Shown here: one piece after another, positions 1 through 8,297 of the stretch
Position numbering within the stretch: position 1 is the stretch's first letter
How the letters are laid out: each line of letters begins with the position of its first letter
DNA from: Pseudosulfitobacter pseudonitzschiae
Lineage (GTDB): Bacteria; Pseudomonadota; Alphaproteobacteria; Rhodobacterales; Rhodobacteraceae
Direction of reading: 5' to 3'
Assembly (NCBI RefSeq): GCF_900129395.1
Contig: NZ_FQVP01000009.1
Coordinates: forward strand, 62,001-126,000
DNA: 64,000 nt
The notes under the pieces: model-generated
The model's database searches: none
What the model was told of the DNA's origin: nothing
Seen by the model: the letters and a program-made list of their open reading frames with translations, nothing else
Made by a program: the position numbers and the translations under genes

Positions 1-1
1 T

Positions 2-52
2 TACGTGTCCGGCGCGGTGCTGAACGTCGATGGCGGGTGGCTGGCGCGCTGA
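2..52 (+). CDS. kduD: C-terminal end of a KduD-like short-chain dehydrogenase (partial)
   Basis: The frame is open from the window edge to TGA at 50-52 and encodes the last 16 residues of a protein ending in VDGGWLAR. That ending is typical of KduD (2-dehydro-3-deoxy-D-gluconate 5-dehydrogenase), an SDR enzyme that acts directly after KduI in breakdown of unsaturated uronates from pectin or alginate-like polymers. A kduI gene lies 1.3 kb downstream, which supports the assignment. Only the C-terminus is visible, so another SDR with the same ending cannot be excluded. Confidence 0.6.
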   Translation, partial: YVSGAVLNVDGGWLAR

Positions 53-56
53 GGTT

Positions 57-1073
57 TCAGCGCCCGGCGGCCGGTCCCGCGCTCGCGCGGTGCAGCAATT
101 CACAGGCCAGCTCGATCCTTCGAGAGGGCATGGGCACGCCCGCCGCGCGCAGCTTTACGGTTTCCACCAGAAGATCGAGCGAAAGGCTTCCGACAGCCTG
201 CATGGGGATGCGCACCGACGTCAGGGCGGGCGACATGTATTGCCCTTGCGGCAAGCCATCGATCCCGACCACGGAGATATCGTCAGGGACTCGCAGGCCA
301 CGCGATTGCAGTGCCTGAATTGCCCCCGCCGCGAGAATGTCCGCCGCTGCAACAATCGCTGTGAACTGCTGGCCCTCATCCAGGGCTTGATTGATCCGGG
401 CTGCCGCGGCTTCGGCGGTCCAGTCTTCGACGTCGAGTTCCAGAACCCCCTCTGCCATAGGTCCGAGCGCATCGCGCCAGCCCTCAAGGCGGCGCGTGAT
501 GGTGCGCCTGCCGGGGCGGCTGAGAAAGGCGATGCGCTCGTGTCCGAGGCGCATCAGGTGACGGCTCGCTAGCGTCGCGGCAGAGCGATTGCAGGGTGTC
601 ACGGAACTCAGGCACATTTCCGGATCGTCGCCATTAACCAGAACAGCGGGGATGTTGAGCCCGCGTACGAAGTCCAGAACATGATCGTCCACCGAAACCA
701 GCAACAACCCGATGACCTCTTCCGACGCGGCGGCGACGCGCAGTTGCTCCATCGCCTTGTCCCCCTGGCAGATGTGGGTTTCCAGGTCGATGTCCCGCGC
801 GTCGGCCCGCTCTTGCAGGCCTTCCAGCACGTACATTGTGAACTGGCTGCGCTTGAAGTCGATCATCGCCTCTTGCGAGGACACCAGCAACGCCTTCTTT
901 CCCGGGGCCATGCCCGGCAATGCATAGTTCATCTCGATGGCGGCGGAGCGGATCTTTGCCGCAAGGGATTCCCGAACGTAGCCATTGCCGCTCAGGGCGC
1001 GTGAAACGGTCGCTGTGGAGACTCCAAGCTTTTGTGCAATGTCGCTGATCCGGGGGCGGCTGGAACCGGCCAT
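57..1073 (-). CDS. LacI-family transcriptional regulator
   Basis: The 338-residue protein starts MAGSSRPRISDIAQ. Residues 8-55 form the LacI helix-turn-helix and hinge (DIAQKLGVSTATVSRAL, then a YVRESLAAKI stretch). The remainder is a periplasmic-binding-protein-like effector domain (for example GLLLVSVDDHV and RHLMRLGHERIAFL). A longer reading to 1142 would only add 23 non-homologous residues, so the start at 1073 directly before the HTH is preferred. It faces away from kduI and its stop lies 5 bases from the kduD-like stop. The likely role is repression of the uronate catabolic genes in response to a sugar-acid intermediate; the ligand is inferred only from the neighbours. Confidence 0.85.
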   Translation of the reverse strand: MAGSSRPRISDIAQKLGVSTATVSRALSGNGYVRESLAAKIRSAAIEMNYALPGMAPGKKALLVSSQEAMIDFKRSQFTMYVLEGLQERADARDIDLETHICQGDKAMEQLRVAAASEEVIGLLLVSVDDHVLDFVRGLNIPAVLVNGDDPEMCLSSVTPCNRSAATLASRHLMRLGHERIAFLSRPGRRTITRRLEGWRDALGPMAEGVLELDVEDWTAEAAAARINQALDEGQQFTAIVAAADILAAGAIQALQSRGLRVPDDISVVGIDGLPQGQYMSPALTSVRIPMQAVGSLSLDLLVETVKLRAAGVPMPSRRIELACELLHRASAGPAAGR

Positions 1074-1315
1074 AATGGGCGCCTCGCTGTTGGGAGGGTG
1101 TGGAATGCATGATCCACTGTGAAATAGATTTACATATTGCACAAATGTTTTCCTAATGGAAGGTTCGGTGACGAAGCGCGGGAGGGCGCGCTTACGGGAG
1201 GATGACGCGTCGTATCCGGCCTTGGGCCGCCTTCGTCGCGGCGTGTCGCTGTCCCACCCAAACGCAACGACGCGGGCCGAGGTCCGCGCGCCTGAACGTC
1301 GGAAGGAGGCTTTCC
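1074..1315. promoter_or_regulatory. Divergent intergenic region between lacI-type regulator and kduI
   Basis: This spacer of about 240 bases should carry promoters for the regulator and for kduI. The AT-rich part around 1120-1155 is the likeliest promoter and operator zone, but no clean LacI palindrome was found. A strong ribosome binding site, AAGGAGG at 1303-1309, lies 6 bases before ATG 1316 and decides the kduI start. Confidence 0.4.
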
Positions 1316-2152
1316 ATGGGAATGCTGCAAAAATACGGGGCTGGACCGGATCAGATCGATGCGATGAACACGGATCGGCTGCGCGAAAATTTCATGGTGG
1401 AGGGGATGTTTGCCCCGGGCAAGATCGGGTTCGCCTACACCCACTTCGACCGCATGATCGTGGGCGGTGCCGTGCCAACAGGCGCTCCGCTGTCGTTTGG
1501 CGGCGGTGAAGACGTCGGAACCGAAACATTCTTCGAGGCCCGCGAGATGGGCATCGCAAATCTTGGCGGGGTCGGCTGGATCGAAGTCGACGGCACCCGC
1601 TACGACCTTGGCAATCGCGATGTCCTCTATATCGGTCGCGGCAGCAAGACCGTGACCATGCAAAGCGACGACGCCGAAAATCCGGCCTGGTTCTACATGA
1701 ACTCGGTCCCCGCCGGGGCGGACATTCCCACGCGCCTGATCACCCGGTCCGAGGCCAAGGTGCTGAAAATGGGCGACGCTGAAAAAGGCAACGTCCGGTC
1801 GCTGGCGATGTACATCCATCCCGAGGTTTCCCCGTCCTGCCTGCTTTTGATGGGCATCACGGATCCGGCCAAGGGGTCGATGTGGAACACGATGCCGCCG
1901 CATCTTCATGAGCGTCGCATGGAAGCATATTGCTATTTCGACATGTCCCCCGAGGACCGCGTCATGCACTTCATGGGGCGCCCCGACAACACGCGCCATC
2001 TGGTGGTCGGCGCGGGTGATATCGTCATGTCACCGGCTTGGTCCATTCACATGGGCACCGGCACCGGGCCTTATGGCTTTGTCTGGGGCATGACCGGCGA
2101 AAACCAGGCCTATACGGACGTCGATCCGGTCAAGATTTCGGAGCTGCGCTGA
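1316..2152 (+). CDS. kduI: 5-keto-4-deoxyuronate isomerase
   Basis: KduI converts 5-keto-4-deoxyuronate (4-deoxy-L-threo-5-hexosulose uronate) to 2,5-diketo-3-deoxygluconate in the cytoplasm, just before the KduD step. With the start at 1316 the protein is 278 residues, the length of Escherichia coli KduI. The zinc ligands of the cupin fall at the same numbers: His196 and His198 in PPHLHERRME, Glu203, and His245 in WSIHMG. The longer ORF from 1202 is rejected because AAGGAGG lies directly before 1316 and the extra 38 residues look random. Only 3 bases separate it from the next gene, so the two are probably co-transcribed. Confidence 0.93.
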   Translation: MGMLQKYGAGPDQIDAMNTDRLRENFMVEGMFAPGKIGFAYTHFDRMIVGGAVPTGAPLSFGGGEDVGTETFFEAREMGIANLGGVGWIEVDGTRYDLGNRDVLYIGRGSKTVTMQSDDAENPAWFYMNSVPAGADIPTRLITRSEAKVLKMGDAEKGNVRSLAMYIHPEVSPSCLLLMGITDPAKGSMWNTMPPHLHERRMEAYCYFDMSPEDRVMHFMGRPDNTRHLVVGAGDIVMSPAWSIHMGTGTGPYGFVWGMTGENQAYTDVDPVKISELR

Positions 2153-2155
2153 ACC

Positions 2156-4615
2156 ATGCTGACGACGGGCGCCCCTATTCCTTATTGGCAGGTGACTCGG
2201 CTGGATGAAGCCGAATACAACGTTGCGGACATGCCCATGGAAGGGGAGATGGATTCCACCTTCTTCCTGACCAAGGACAAGAACTTCATCCCGCACACTT
2301 ACCCCTGCCGCACGGCTTATATCGAAGAACGCCGCGGCAAGGAACTTGCCGAGCAGGATCTTCCGGACTGGGCAGAGGCGCGCAATGTGTTGCCCTTCGG
2401 GTCGCCCTTTGTCGATTTGTCAGGCTTCTGGTTCCGGGCCACAAAGGTCCGGGGCTGGGCGCGCACGGCGGTAAAGGCAGAGCACAGCGGAACCGCCCGG
2501 CTGCGCCTGGGGATTTGCGGTGCCGCGCGCGCCTATGTCAATGGACGTGCTGTTGCGTGGCTCTCGCCAGCCACCCGCAACGCGATGGACGATGTCGAAT
2601 TCGACGCCGAATTGACAGAAGGCCACAACGAGATCGCGGTGCAGTTCGAAGACCTCGCGGAGCGGGATGCCGTGATCCGGATCGCGCTGACCTGGCTGGA
2701 TGGTCCGTCCGCGGCGGCCAGTCACACGTTCCCTGCTTCGGATGACCTTGTGGCAGGCGTCGAGGCCGCCATCGAGGGCATGTCTCTCGACAGGAAATGC
2801 TATGATGGGCAGGATATCCATCTTCAACTGCCAGTGCCCTTCCCGGAAGATGTGAAAGGCAGCGTGCGGGTCGCAGGACACTTCATGTCGCACGACCATG
2901 ACGATGTCGACGTCGAAATCCCGCGCGGCGCGACGCAGGTTCGGATCGCGTCTTCCTCGGCGTTTCCGGCGGACTACCGCTATTTCGATTTCTCGCTGTC
3001 CTGCGGGCGGTTTACAGCGCAGGCGCGTCTCGGGGCAGAGATCACTTGGCGCAGTGCCACCGGGCCTGCGCCCGAGCGACAGCAGGACAGGATCAGCGAG
3101 GCTTTGAACTGGATCGCGCGCCACGCCGAGACAGACACCGAGACGGCCCTGGCATGCGCTGCAGTCGGGGACGCCGACGCCTTGGCCCGCGCAGAGAAGA
3201 TCATCACGACGGCCTTGCCGGGAATCGAAAACTGCTTTGATTGCGCTGATTTTGCGCTGGTTCCGTTGCTGTGGACGCGGATCGTTTACGCCGACCGACT
3301 TCCCGCCGCGCTGGTGGCTCGGATCGACGCGGCGACCCTCGACTTCCGTTTCTGGATGGACGAGCCTGGAAACGACGTTCAGTGGTATTTTTCTGAAAAT
3401 CACGCGCTTCTGTTTCACACTTCTGCGTATCTCGCGGGCGACCTGCTGCCAGAGGCGCATTTCCGCAGGTCTGGTCGGTCTGGACGGGAACAAAGTCGTG
3501 TCGGCTACAAGCGGCTGGTGGAGTGGTTCGATCACTTTGAAAAAGCTGAAATGGCCGAGTTCAATTCGGCGACGTATTTCCCGATTGACCTGAAAGGCAT
3601 GACCGCGCTGTTTGCGCTTGCGCCGGATGCAGAGATCCGCAAACGCGCGGGTGCCGCCATCGTCCAGCTGGTCACCATGGTCGCGCATTCCGCGCATCAC
3701 GGCGTCATCACCGGGGCGCAGGGGCGCAGCTATGAGCATTCGCTCTGCGTTGCCGACACGCTCGAGTTGACAGGGCTGGCGCGACTTCTCTGGGGGCAGG
3801 GGCAGTACGGCGCCCACGTAAATTGCCTCGCGCAGGTGGCTCTGGCGTTGCGGGATCACGGGCTCGAATTTCCCGACCTCGCCGAGATCGCCAATTGGGA
3901 GCGCGAGGATACGGCGCAGGAGTGGACGTTCTGGCAGGGTGAAAACGCCTTCTGCAAACTTTACCACTACAAAACCTCGGAGACCGCGATGGGGAGCGCC
4001 GCGCTCTACCGCTGGCAGGACTGGGGCTATCAGGAAACCCTGATCCAGGCGCGGATCGGACGGGAAGCCTCTGCAAGTCTGTTCATCAACCATCCAGGTG
4101 AAATCGTTCAGTCCGGCTTTGGGCGACCGTCTTTCTGGGGCGGTTCGGCGAGTGTGCCCCGCGTGCAGCAATACCGGGATCTGGCAGTCGTGCGCTTTGA
4201 TGGTGTCGCGCCCCAGCCGAATTTCACCCACGCGTGGTTTCCGACGCCTGTATTCGACGAATGGCGCGTTGACGGAAACAGAGCCTTGGCCCGAAGCGGG
4301 CGCGGTGCCATGGTCATTCAGGCATCCGGACCTTTGCAACTTATGTCGCAAGGCGGGTCCGCAGGTCATGAGCTTCGCCTTGCGGGGCGGCAGGGCATCT
4401 GGGTCGTCCGTTTGGGTCAAACGGATGACTTGGCCGGATTTTCGGACGACCACCTGCTTGAACTGGCTGAAACGACGGACGGCTGCCTGGTGGTTGAGGA
4501 TGCGACCTATGGCACCGTGCAATTCCGCCGGGATGGAAAAGTGATTGCCGAGGGCCGCACGCTCGATCCGATGACGTGGACCCTTGAAGGCAACCGGAGT
4601 GAAATCCCGCTATGA
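2156..4615 (+). CDS. Uncharacterised 819-residue toroid-type protein, possible oligouronide lyase
   Basis: This large protein has no signal peptide and is probably cytoplasmic. Residues 1-300 look beta-rich (FWFRATKVRGWART, ARAYVNGRAVAW). Residues about 310-600 look like an alpha/alpha toroid, with SENHALLFHTSAYLAG and a conserved-looking FNSATYFPIDLKGM segment. The C-terminal 200 residues are again beta-rich (HPGEIVQSGFGRPSFWGG). Toroid plus beta-sandwich is the layout of several polysaccharide lyase families, and the gene starts 3 bases after kduI. A role in cleaving or processing unsaturated uronate oligomers is inferred from this. No catalytic residues can be assigned, and a non-lyase glycan-active enzyme is possible. 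Confidence 0.6.
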   Translation: MLTTGAPIPYWQVTRLDEAEYNVADMPMEGEMDSTFFLTKDKNFIPHTYPCRTAYIEERRGKELAEQDLPDWAEARNVLPFGSPFVDLSGFWFRATKVRGWARTAVKAEHSGTARLRLGICGAARAYVNGRAVAWLSPATRNAMDDVEFDAELTEGHNEIAVQFEDLAERDAVIRIALTWLDGPSAAASHTFPASDDLVAGVEAAIEGMSLDRKCYDGQDIHLQLPVPFPEDVKGSVRVAGHFMSHDHDDVDVEIPRGATQVRIASSSAFPADYRYFDFSLSCGRFTAQARLGAEITWRSATGPAPERQQDRISEALNWIARHAETDTETALACAAVGDADALARAEKIITTALPGIENCFDCADFALVPLLWTRIVYADRLPAALVARIDAATLDFRFWMDEPGNDVQWYFSENHALLFHTSAYLAGDLLPEAHFRRSGRSGREQSRVGYKRLVEWFDHFEKAEMAEFNSATYFPIDLKGMTALFALAPDAEIRKRAGAAIVQLVTMVAHSAHHGVITGAQGRSYEHSLCVADTLELTGLARLLWGQGQYGAHVNCLAQVALALRDHGLEFPDLAEIANWEREDTAQEWTFWQGENAFCKLYHYKTSETAMGSAALYRWQDWGYQETLIQARIGREASASLFINHPGEIVQSGFGRPSFWGGSASVPRVQQYRDLAVVRFDGVAPQPNFTHAWFPTPVFDEWRVDGNRALARSGRGAMVIQASGPLQLMSQGGSAGHELRLAGRQGIWVVRLGQTDDLAGFSDDHLLELAETTDGCLVVEDATYGTVQFRRDGKVIAEGRTLDPMTWTLEGNRSEIPL

Positions 4616-4639
4616 GTTGAGGTCAGGTGTAAGCGGCGG

Positions 4640-4656
4640 CCCCCCCCCCCCCCCCC
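4640..4656. repeat. Poly-C tract of 17 bases
   Basis: An uninterrupted run of 17 C follows the 819-residue gene by 24 bases. Such tracts slip during replication and are also hard to sequence, so the exact length is uncertain. It is not inside any recognised ORF. Confidence 0.9.
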
Positions 4657-4695
4657 ATAGATTTTACTGTTGCGTGGGACTGCCTGTGAATTGGG

Positions 4696-4767
4696 TCAGC
4701 GAGTTGATGCGGTCATCAGGCAAGCGGTAGCTGCCGCGCGTAAAGAGTGTTTGAATGAAAATGTCAT
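4696..4767 (-). other. 23-codon ORF resembling an orphaned signal peptide
   Basis: On the minus strand a GAGGAGAG-type ribosome binding site precedes ATG at 4767. The short frame MTFSFKHSLRAAATACLMTA ends at TGA after 23 codons. A basic N-terminus followed by a small-residue hydrophobic run looks like a secretion signal cut off from its protein. With the dehydrogenase remnant nearby, this fits a deletion scar. It could also be chance. Confidence 0.3.
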
Positions 4768-4923
4768 GGGCTCTCCTCCTCAGAGCGGAACGTCGCATGT
4801 GCGACAACGATAGGGGCAGTGTCTTTGTATATTTTTGACCATGAAACTGAGTAGAAGTTGGTCAAAGGCTGCAAAAGTGAATGGCAAAACGGGCTCCGCG
4901 CCATGTCGCGGTGTCCGTTTGGG

Positions 4924-5037
4924 TCAGGTCAGCGCGCAGCGCACGCTCATCCAGCCGTCAACGATGATCTCCGTCCCTGTGACAAAGCACGCCTTTTCGG
5001 ACGCTGGGAACAACACGGTCATCACCGCGCCCTTGGA
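4924..5037 (-). pseudogene. Remnant of the C-terminus of a short-chain dehydrogenase
   Basis: The minus strand reads KGAVMTVLFPASEKACFVTG followed by TEIIVDGWM and then a stop at 4924-4926. This is the characteristic end of SDR enzymes (FVTGTEIIVDGG). An in-frame stop at 5038-5040 and the lack of any upstream SDR sequence show that only about 37 codons survive. The usual VDGG has become VDGW. It may be the relic of a second sugar-acid dehydrogenase linked to the uronate genes. Confidence 0.6.
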
Positions 5038-5097
5038 TTATGGAACCATTGTCTTCACCACCCGTTTGCCAAGAGGTAACAAAGAGAGGAAACCATC

Positions 5098-5688
5098 ATG
5101 GCTCCGAAGATCACTGTATTGTTCTATTCGACGTATGGCACAAATCATGGCGTGGCGCAGGAAGCCGCCCGTGCTGCCGAGGCCGCTGGCGCTGAGGTGA
5201 GGCTGCGCCGCTGCAAGGAAACTGCACCAGCGGAGGTTATTAACGGTCAGGAAGCATGGCGGGACCAGCTGGAAAAAATGCAAGATATTCCCGAGGCTAC
5301 GCCCGATGACATGGAGTGGGCGGATGGCTATTTCGTGTCTGTGCCAACCCGGTTTGGCGTGTCAGCCAGCCAGTTCCGCGCATTCGTAGATACGCTCGGT
5401 CCATTGTGGCAGTCGGGTGCTTTGGCAAACAAGGTCATTACCGCGACGACCTCAGCGCAAAACACGAATGGCGGACAAGAAGCAACCATCCAATCTGTTT
5501 ACGTCACCGCAATGCACTGGGGTGCCATCATCGTTCCACCCGGATACGCCGACCCCATCAAGTTCGAAGACGGTGGCAACCCATATGGTTATTCCTGCAC
5601 GCCTGGCGCGTTGGACGAGACCGGGAAGAAATCGGTGGCATTTCAAGCCAAACGCTTGGTGGAATATGCCGGTAAGCTTGTCAATTGA
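5098..5688 (+). CDS. WrbA-like NAD(P)H:quinone oxidoreductase (flavodoxin fold)
   Basis: The 196-residue protein starts with the FMN phosphate-binding strand-loop ([17 protein letters not shown]). It continues with [20 protein letters not shown] and a [17 protein letters not shown] loop, all in the order of WrbA-type flavoproteins. These are cytoplasmic FMN enzymes that reduce quinones by two electrons and protect against oxidative stress. An AGAGAGGA ribosome binding site lies just before ATG. The length matches WrbA (about 198). The gene stands alone between scar regions. Lack of the usual C-terminal GGSP motif order makes exact orthology to WrbA uncertain. Confidence 0.85.
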   Translation: MAPKITVLFYSTYGTNHGVAQEAARAAEAAGAEVRLRRCKETAPAEVINGQEAWRDQLEKMQDIPEATPDDMEWADGYFVSVPTRFGVSASQFRAFVDTLGPLWQSGALANKVITATTSAQNTNGGQEATIQSVYVTAMHWGAIIVPPGYADPIKFEDGGNPYGYSCTPGALDETGKKSVAFQAKRLVEYAGKLVN

Positions 5689-5770
5689 TGCGGAGCCCCG
5701 CGCGAGGTTGTGACTGACTTGCGGCCTTTACGCTTGGTTCGTCCTGCCACGGGATTTTTCCTCTGCCTTC

Positions 5771-6012
5771 GGTCGCTTGATGGTGTCGCAAGAGAAGCGG
5801 ATGAAGGTGCTTGGGGATGAAAACGCCAGGCTTGAGACGCTGCTGGCCGAGCAGATGCCGGACACGGCGGCGATGAAGGAGCTGGTTTCGATAAAGTGGT
5901 TATGCCTGCCGCGAAGCGCGAGACGGTCGCCCGTCCGAGGTCCCTGCTCGGGCACTCGGAACGATGGGCGTGCCGGATTGCCGGGGCAGTTTCAAAGATA
6001 GTCCCACTTTTT
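5771..6012 (+). pseudogene. IS3-family transposase remnant (end of OrfA, start of OrfB)
   Basis: Residues KRMKVLGDENARLETLLAEQ correspond to the leucine-zipper end of an IS3-type OrfA. An overlapping frame from about 5893 reads MPAAKRETVARPRSLLGHSE, then RWACRIAG, the start of IS3-type OrfB. Both frames then lose homology. No ends or complete integrase core remain, so this is a dead fragment. The rest of the 5689-6404 spacer shows no convincing gene; 6013-6404 contains nothing I recognise. Confidence 0.65.
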
Positions 6013-6404
6013 GTCCGCAGCCCCGGTTCTTCTGCACGGAAATTTACAGTCAGACGTAATATTTCCGGCGTGAACGAGTGGGGCGTAATGCGTTCGCATA
6101 GATGGAAATGTTGTTCTTGGGCAGAGATACAGGAACGGGATCAGTCACTAGAAAACAAGAGACATCTCAACTGAACACTCCTGTGCAATTGGTCGAATTG
6201 CTGAACCTGTTGGAGAAACCCAGAGGTTTCGTGGCGAGACCGATACGCGCAGGGCTGGGGCTTTGCCGCTGAAAACCGTAGCGGATTTGACCGCGTCCAT
6301 TGCGACCGACGCTCGAATTATCAGACATAAAGAGGAAATATAAGGTGGGGCGCTCTGGCCGCAATTTTCTGGTGGTAAGCGCCGTTGCGGTATAGGCTCG
6401 GATT

Positions 6405-7289
6405 ATGAAATCCGCTTGCGCCCCGCACCTCTCCGGCCTTGATACTATAGGCTATCTGCCGCTTTGGATCACCTCTGCGCGTGCAGAAACAATCGAAGAA
6501 GTAGCGTTTTTGTCAGGTGCCGCGCTCGGTCACCTGCATGATGTGTTAAGACGTAATGACGTCCCTCAAGCCTTGTTGCGGGAACGCCTCGCGCTGCACG
6601 CGGCAGAGATTTGTCTTTCTTTCTCCGGGCGTTCCGAACGGGCAAAAGAACTGCGTGATGCCATTCACCTGATGCGTCCGGGTGATTTGCCCGGCCCTGC
6701 GGGCGAGACCTATCTGGGTTGGCGGCGCGCGGTCGAGCGGCCGGTTTCGATCAGGGGATTGCACCGGGCTTTGCCGTCGGTCGAACCCGGGCAGATCGGA
6801 GCATGGCTTGATGCAGGGCAGGGAGGACCGGTGACCCGCGCGGCGATGGTGCTGGAGGCTGTTCTGCAAGAGACACCGCGCGCGGAGGTCACGGCGCTGA
6901 TCCTCGCGGATGCCGCTTTGGCGCAGATGCTTGGGTGGGATTACGTGGTGCCGCTTTTGGCGTGCGGGCTGACGCGCGCCGATCTGGCAACGCGTGGAGA
7001 AGACCTGCGCAGGCGCTGTCACCGGGCGTTTGTCGCTGCGGTTGTCAAGACAACGCGAGAGGCTGCCGACCTGTCGCGTCGTGCCGCGCACATGAAAGCG
7101 GTCGCGCCAAAGCTGCGGGCGAAAGGGGCCGGGGATGCGGTCGAGATGTTCCTGACCCGTGACGCTGTCGCCCCTTCAGCCCTGCCATTGCCAGATCGCG
7201 CGGCGCGGCGGCTTTGCGACCGGCTGGTGGACCTTGGTGCGGTGCATGAGTTGACCGGGCGCGACACTTTCCGGCTGTACGGGGTGTAA
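6405..7289 (+). CDS. DUF1403 family protein
   Basis: The 294-residue, mostly helical, Ala/Leu/Arg-rich soluble protein has no membrane segments or signal peptide. Its N-terminus (GYLPLWITSARAETIEEVAF), its LGWDYVVPLLACGL segment and the basic C-terminal half fit the DUF1403 family of rhizobial and roseobacter plasmids. The function is unknown. It ends 2 bases before the ScpB-like gene, an arrangement I recall as usual for this family, which suggests a joint role with a chromosome- or plasmid-structuring factor. No ribosome binding site stronger than average decides the start. Confidence 0.7.
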   Translation: MKSACAPHLSGLDTIGYLPLWITSARAETIEEVAFLSGAALGHLHDVLRRNDVPQALLRERLALHAAEICLSFSGRSERAKELRDAIHLMRPGDLPGPAGETYLGWRRAVERPVSIRGLHRALPSVEPGQIGAWLDAGQGGPVTRAAMVLEAVLQETPRAEVTALILADAALAQMLGWDYVVPLLACGLTRADLATRGEDLRRRCHRAFVAAVVKTTREAADLSRRAAHMKAVAPKLRAKGAGDAVEMFLTRDAVAPSALPLPDRAARRLCDRLVDLGAVHELTGRDTFRLYGV

Positions 7290-7291
7290 CG

Positions 7292-7906
7292 ATGGCCGAG
7301 GATCGACCAGCGCCTGAGTTTGACCGCGAGTTGACCGAATTGCCGCCGGACCTGCGCTGGCGTGAATGGATGCGCAGGATCGAGGCGGTGCTTTTCGCCA
7401 GTTCCTCTCCTGTGCCGCGCGAGGATCTGGCGCGTGTGGTGGGGCAGGCGGTGTCGGTCGACCTGTTGATCGAGGACCTTTCCGTCGATCTGGAAGGTAG
7501 GGCATTTGAAATTACCCAGGTCGCGGGGGGATGGATGTTCCGAACACGGGTTGCCTTTGCGCCCGCGATCCGCGCGGCTGCGGATGTTGGGGGGCAATTG
7601 CTGGACCTGAGCGACTTTGACGTCGCGGTGCTGGCAGCCATTGCCTATCATCAGCCTATCAGCCGCGACGGGCTGAAAGATATTTTTGGCAAGGACATCA
7701 ACCGCGATCTGATCGGTCGCTTGTATGCCCGAAATCTGATCGGCACCGGCCCCCGCGCACCGCGACGCGGGGCGCCTTATACATTCGTCACGACCGAGCA
7801 GTTTCTGGTCGCCTTCGGTCTGGACAGCCTGCGCGATCTTCCGGATCGCGAGCAACTGGAAGATGCGGGTATTGTGGTCGAGCCGCCGCAGGTCAGCGCC
7901 AGCTAA
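7292..7906 (+). CDS. ScpB-like segregation/condensation protein
   Basis: The 204-residue protein opens with REWMRRIEAVLFASSSPVPR, the hallmark start of ScpB. Two winged-helix units follow (FEITQVAGGWMFRTR, then VAVLAAIAYHQPISRDGLKD and LIGRLYARNLI). ScpB normally pairs with ScpA and SMC in chromosome condensation. Here it is paired with DUF1403 rather than ScpA, so it is probably an accessory-replicon paralogue rather than the housekeeping copy. Start ATG follows the DUF1403 stop by 2 bases. Confidence 0.8.
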   Translation: MAEDRPAPEFDRELTELPPDLRWREWMRRIEAVLFASSSPVPREDLARVVGQAVSVDLLIEDLSVDLEGRAFEITQVAGGWMFRTRVAFAPAIRAAADVGGQLLDLSDFDVAVLAAIAYHQPISRDGLKDIFGKDINRDLIGRLYARNLIGTGPRAPRRGAPYTFVTTEQFLVAFGLDSLRDLPDREQLEDAGIVVEPPQVSAS

Positions 7907-7995
7907 GGCGGTGTCCGCGATCGCGTTTGCACGCAACTGTCGCGGCAGGTCACGTCGGGCGTGATCTGCGAGCTGTGCCGTCGGGTCTGTGGACC

Positions 7996-8039
7996 TTGAC
8001 AAACAGGCGCAGGCGCCACACATCTAGCTATGTAGCTAG
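7996..8039 (+). promoter_or_regulatory. Promoter and palindromic operator of the toxin-antitoxin pair
   Basis: TTGACA at 7996-8001 is a good -35 box. About 22 bases further lies a perfect inverted repeat CTAGCTA-TG-TAGCTAG (8024-8039), which overlaps the expected -10 region and ends 15 bases before the antitoxin start. Such placement is typical for autorepression by a Phd/YefM antitoxin or its complex with the toxin. Confidence 0.65.
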
Positions 8040-8054
8040 ACAGGAAGCAAAGTC

Positions 8055-8297
8055 ATGTGGACCCTTCAAGATGCAAAGAACAAGTTCAGCGCGGTTGTTG
8101 ACGCGGCTCTTGCCGGCACGCCGCAAGAGGTCACCCGACGGGGCAAGCCTGCGGTGGTGATACTGTCGGCTGAAGAATACCATCGGCTGGTCGAAAGTGC
8201 TGTTCAGAGACGGGAAAGCTTTGCCGATCACCTGATGGCATTTCCGGGGGAAGACATACCACGGGCCCAGGCCGCGCTGCGGGATGTGAACTTTTGA
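8055..8297 (+). CDS. Phd/YefM-family antitoxin
   Basis: The 80-residue protein has the Phd/YefM N-terminal DNA-binding domain: WTLQDAKNKFSAVVDAALAG, then PQEVTRRGKPAVVILSAEEY. Its C-terminal tail (residues 55-80) should bind and neutralise the toxin. The stop overlaps the following toxin start (TGATG), as expected for translational coupling. It likely represses its own promoter at the palindrome just upstream. Confidence 0.9.
   Translation: MWTLQDAKNKFSAVVDAALAGTPQEVTRRGKPAVVILSAEEYHRLVESAVQRRESFADHLMAFPGEDIPRAQAALRDVNF

Noticed and set aside
1202-1315. 38-residue N-terminal extension of KduI
   Set aside because: The ribosome binding site at 1303 and exact agreement of zinc-ligand numbering with Escherichia coli KduI place the start at 1316.
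2420-4522. Minus-strand ORF of 700 codons opposite the 819-residue gene
   Set aside because: Antisense shadow with no ribosome binding site or homology.
4835-5200. Plus-strand ORF of 121 codons before the WrbA-like gene
   Set aside because: It overlaps the flavoprotein gene, and the only real homology in this stretch is the dehydrogenase remnant on the other strand.
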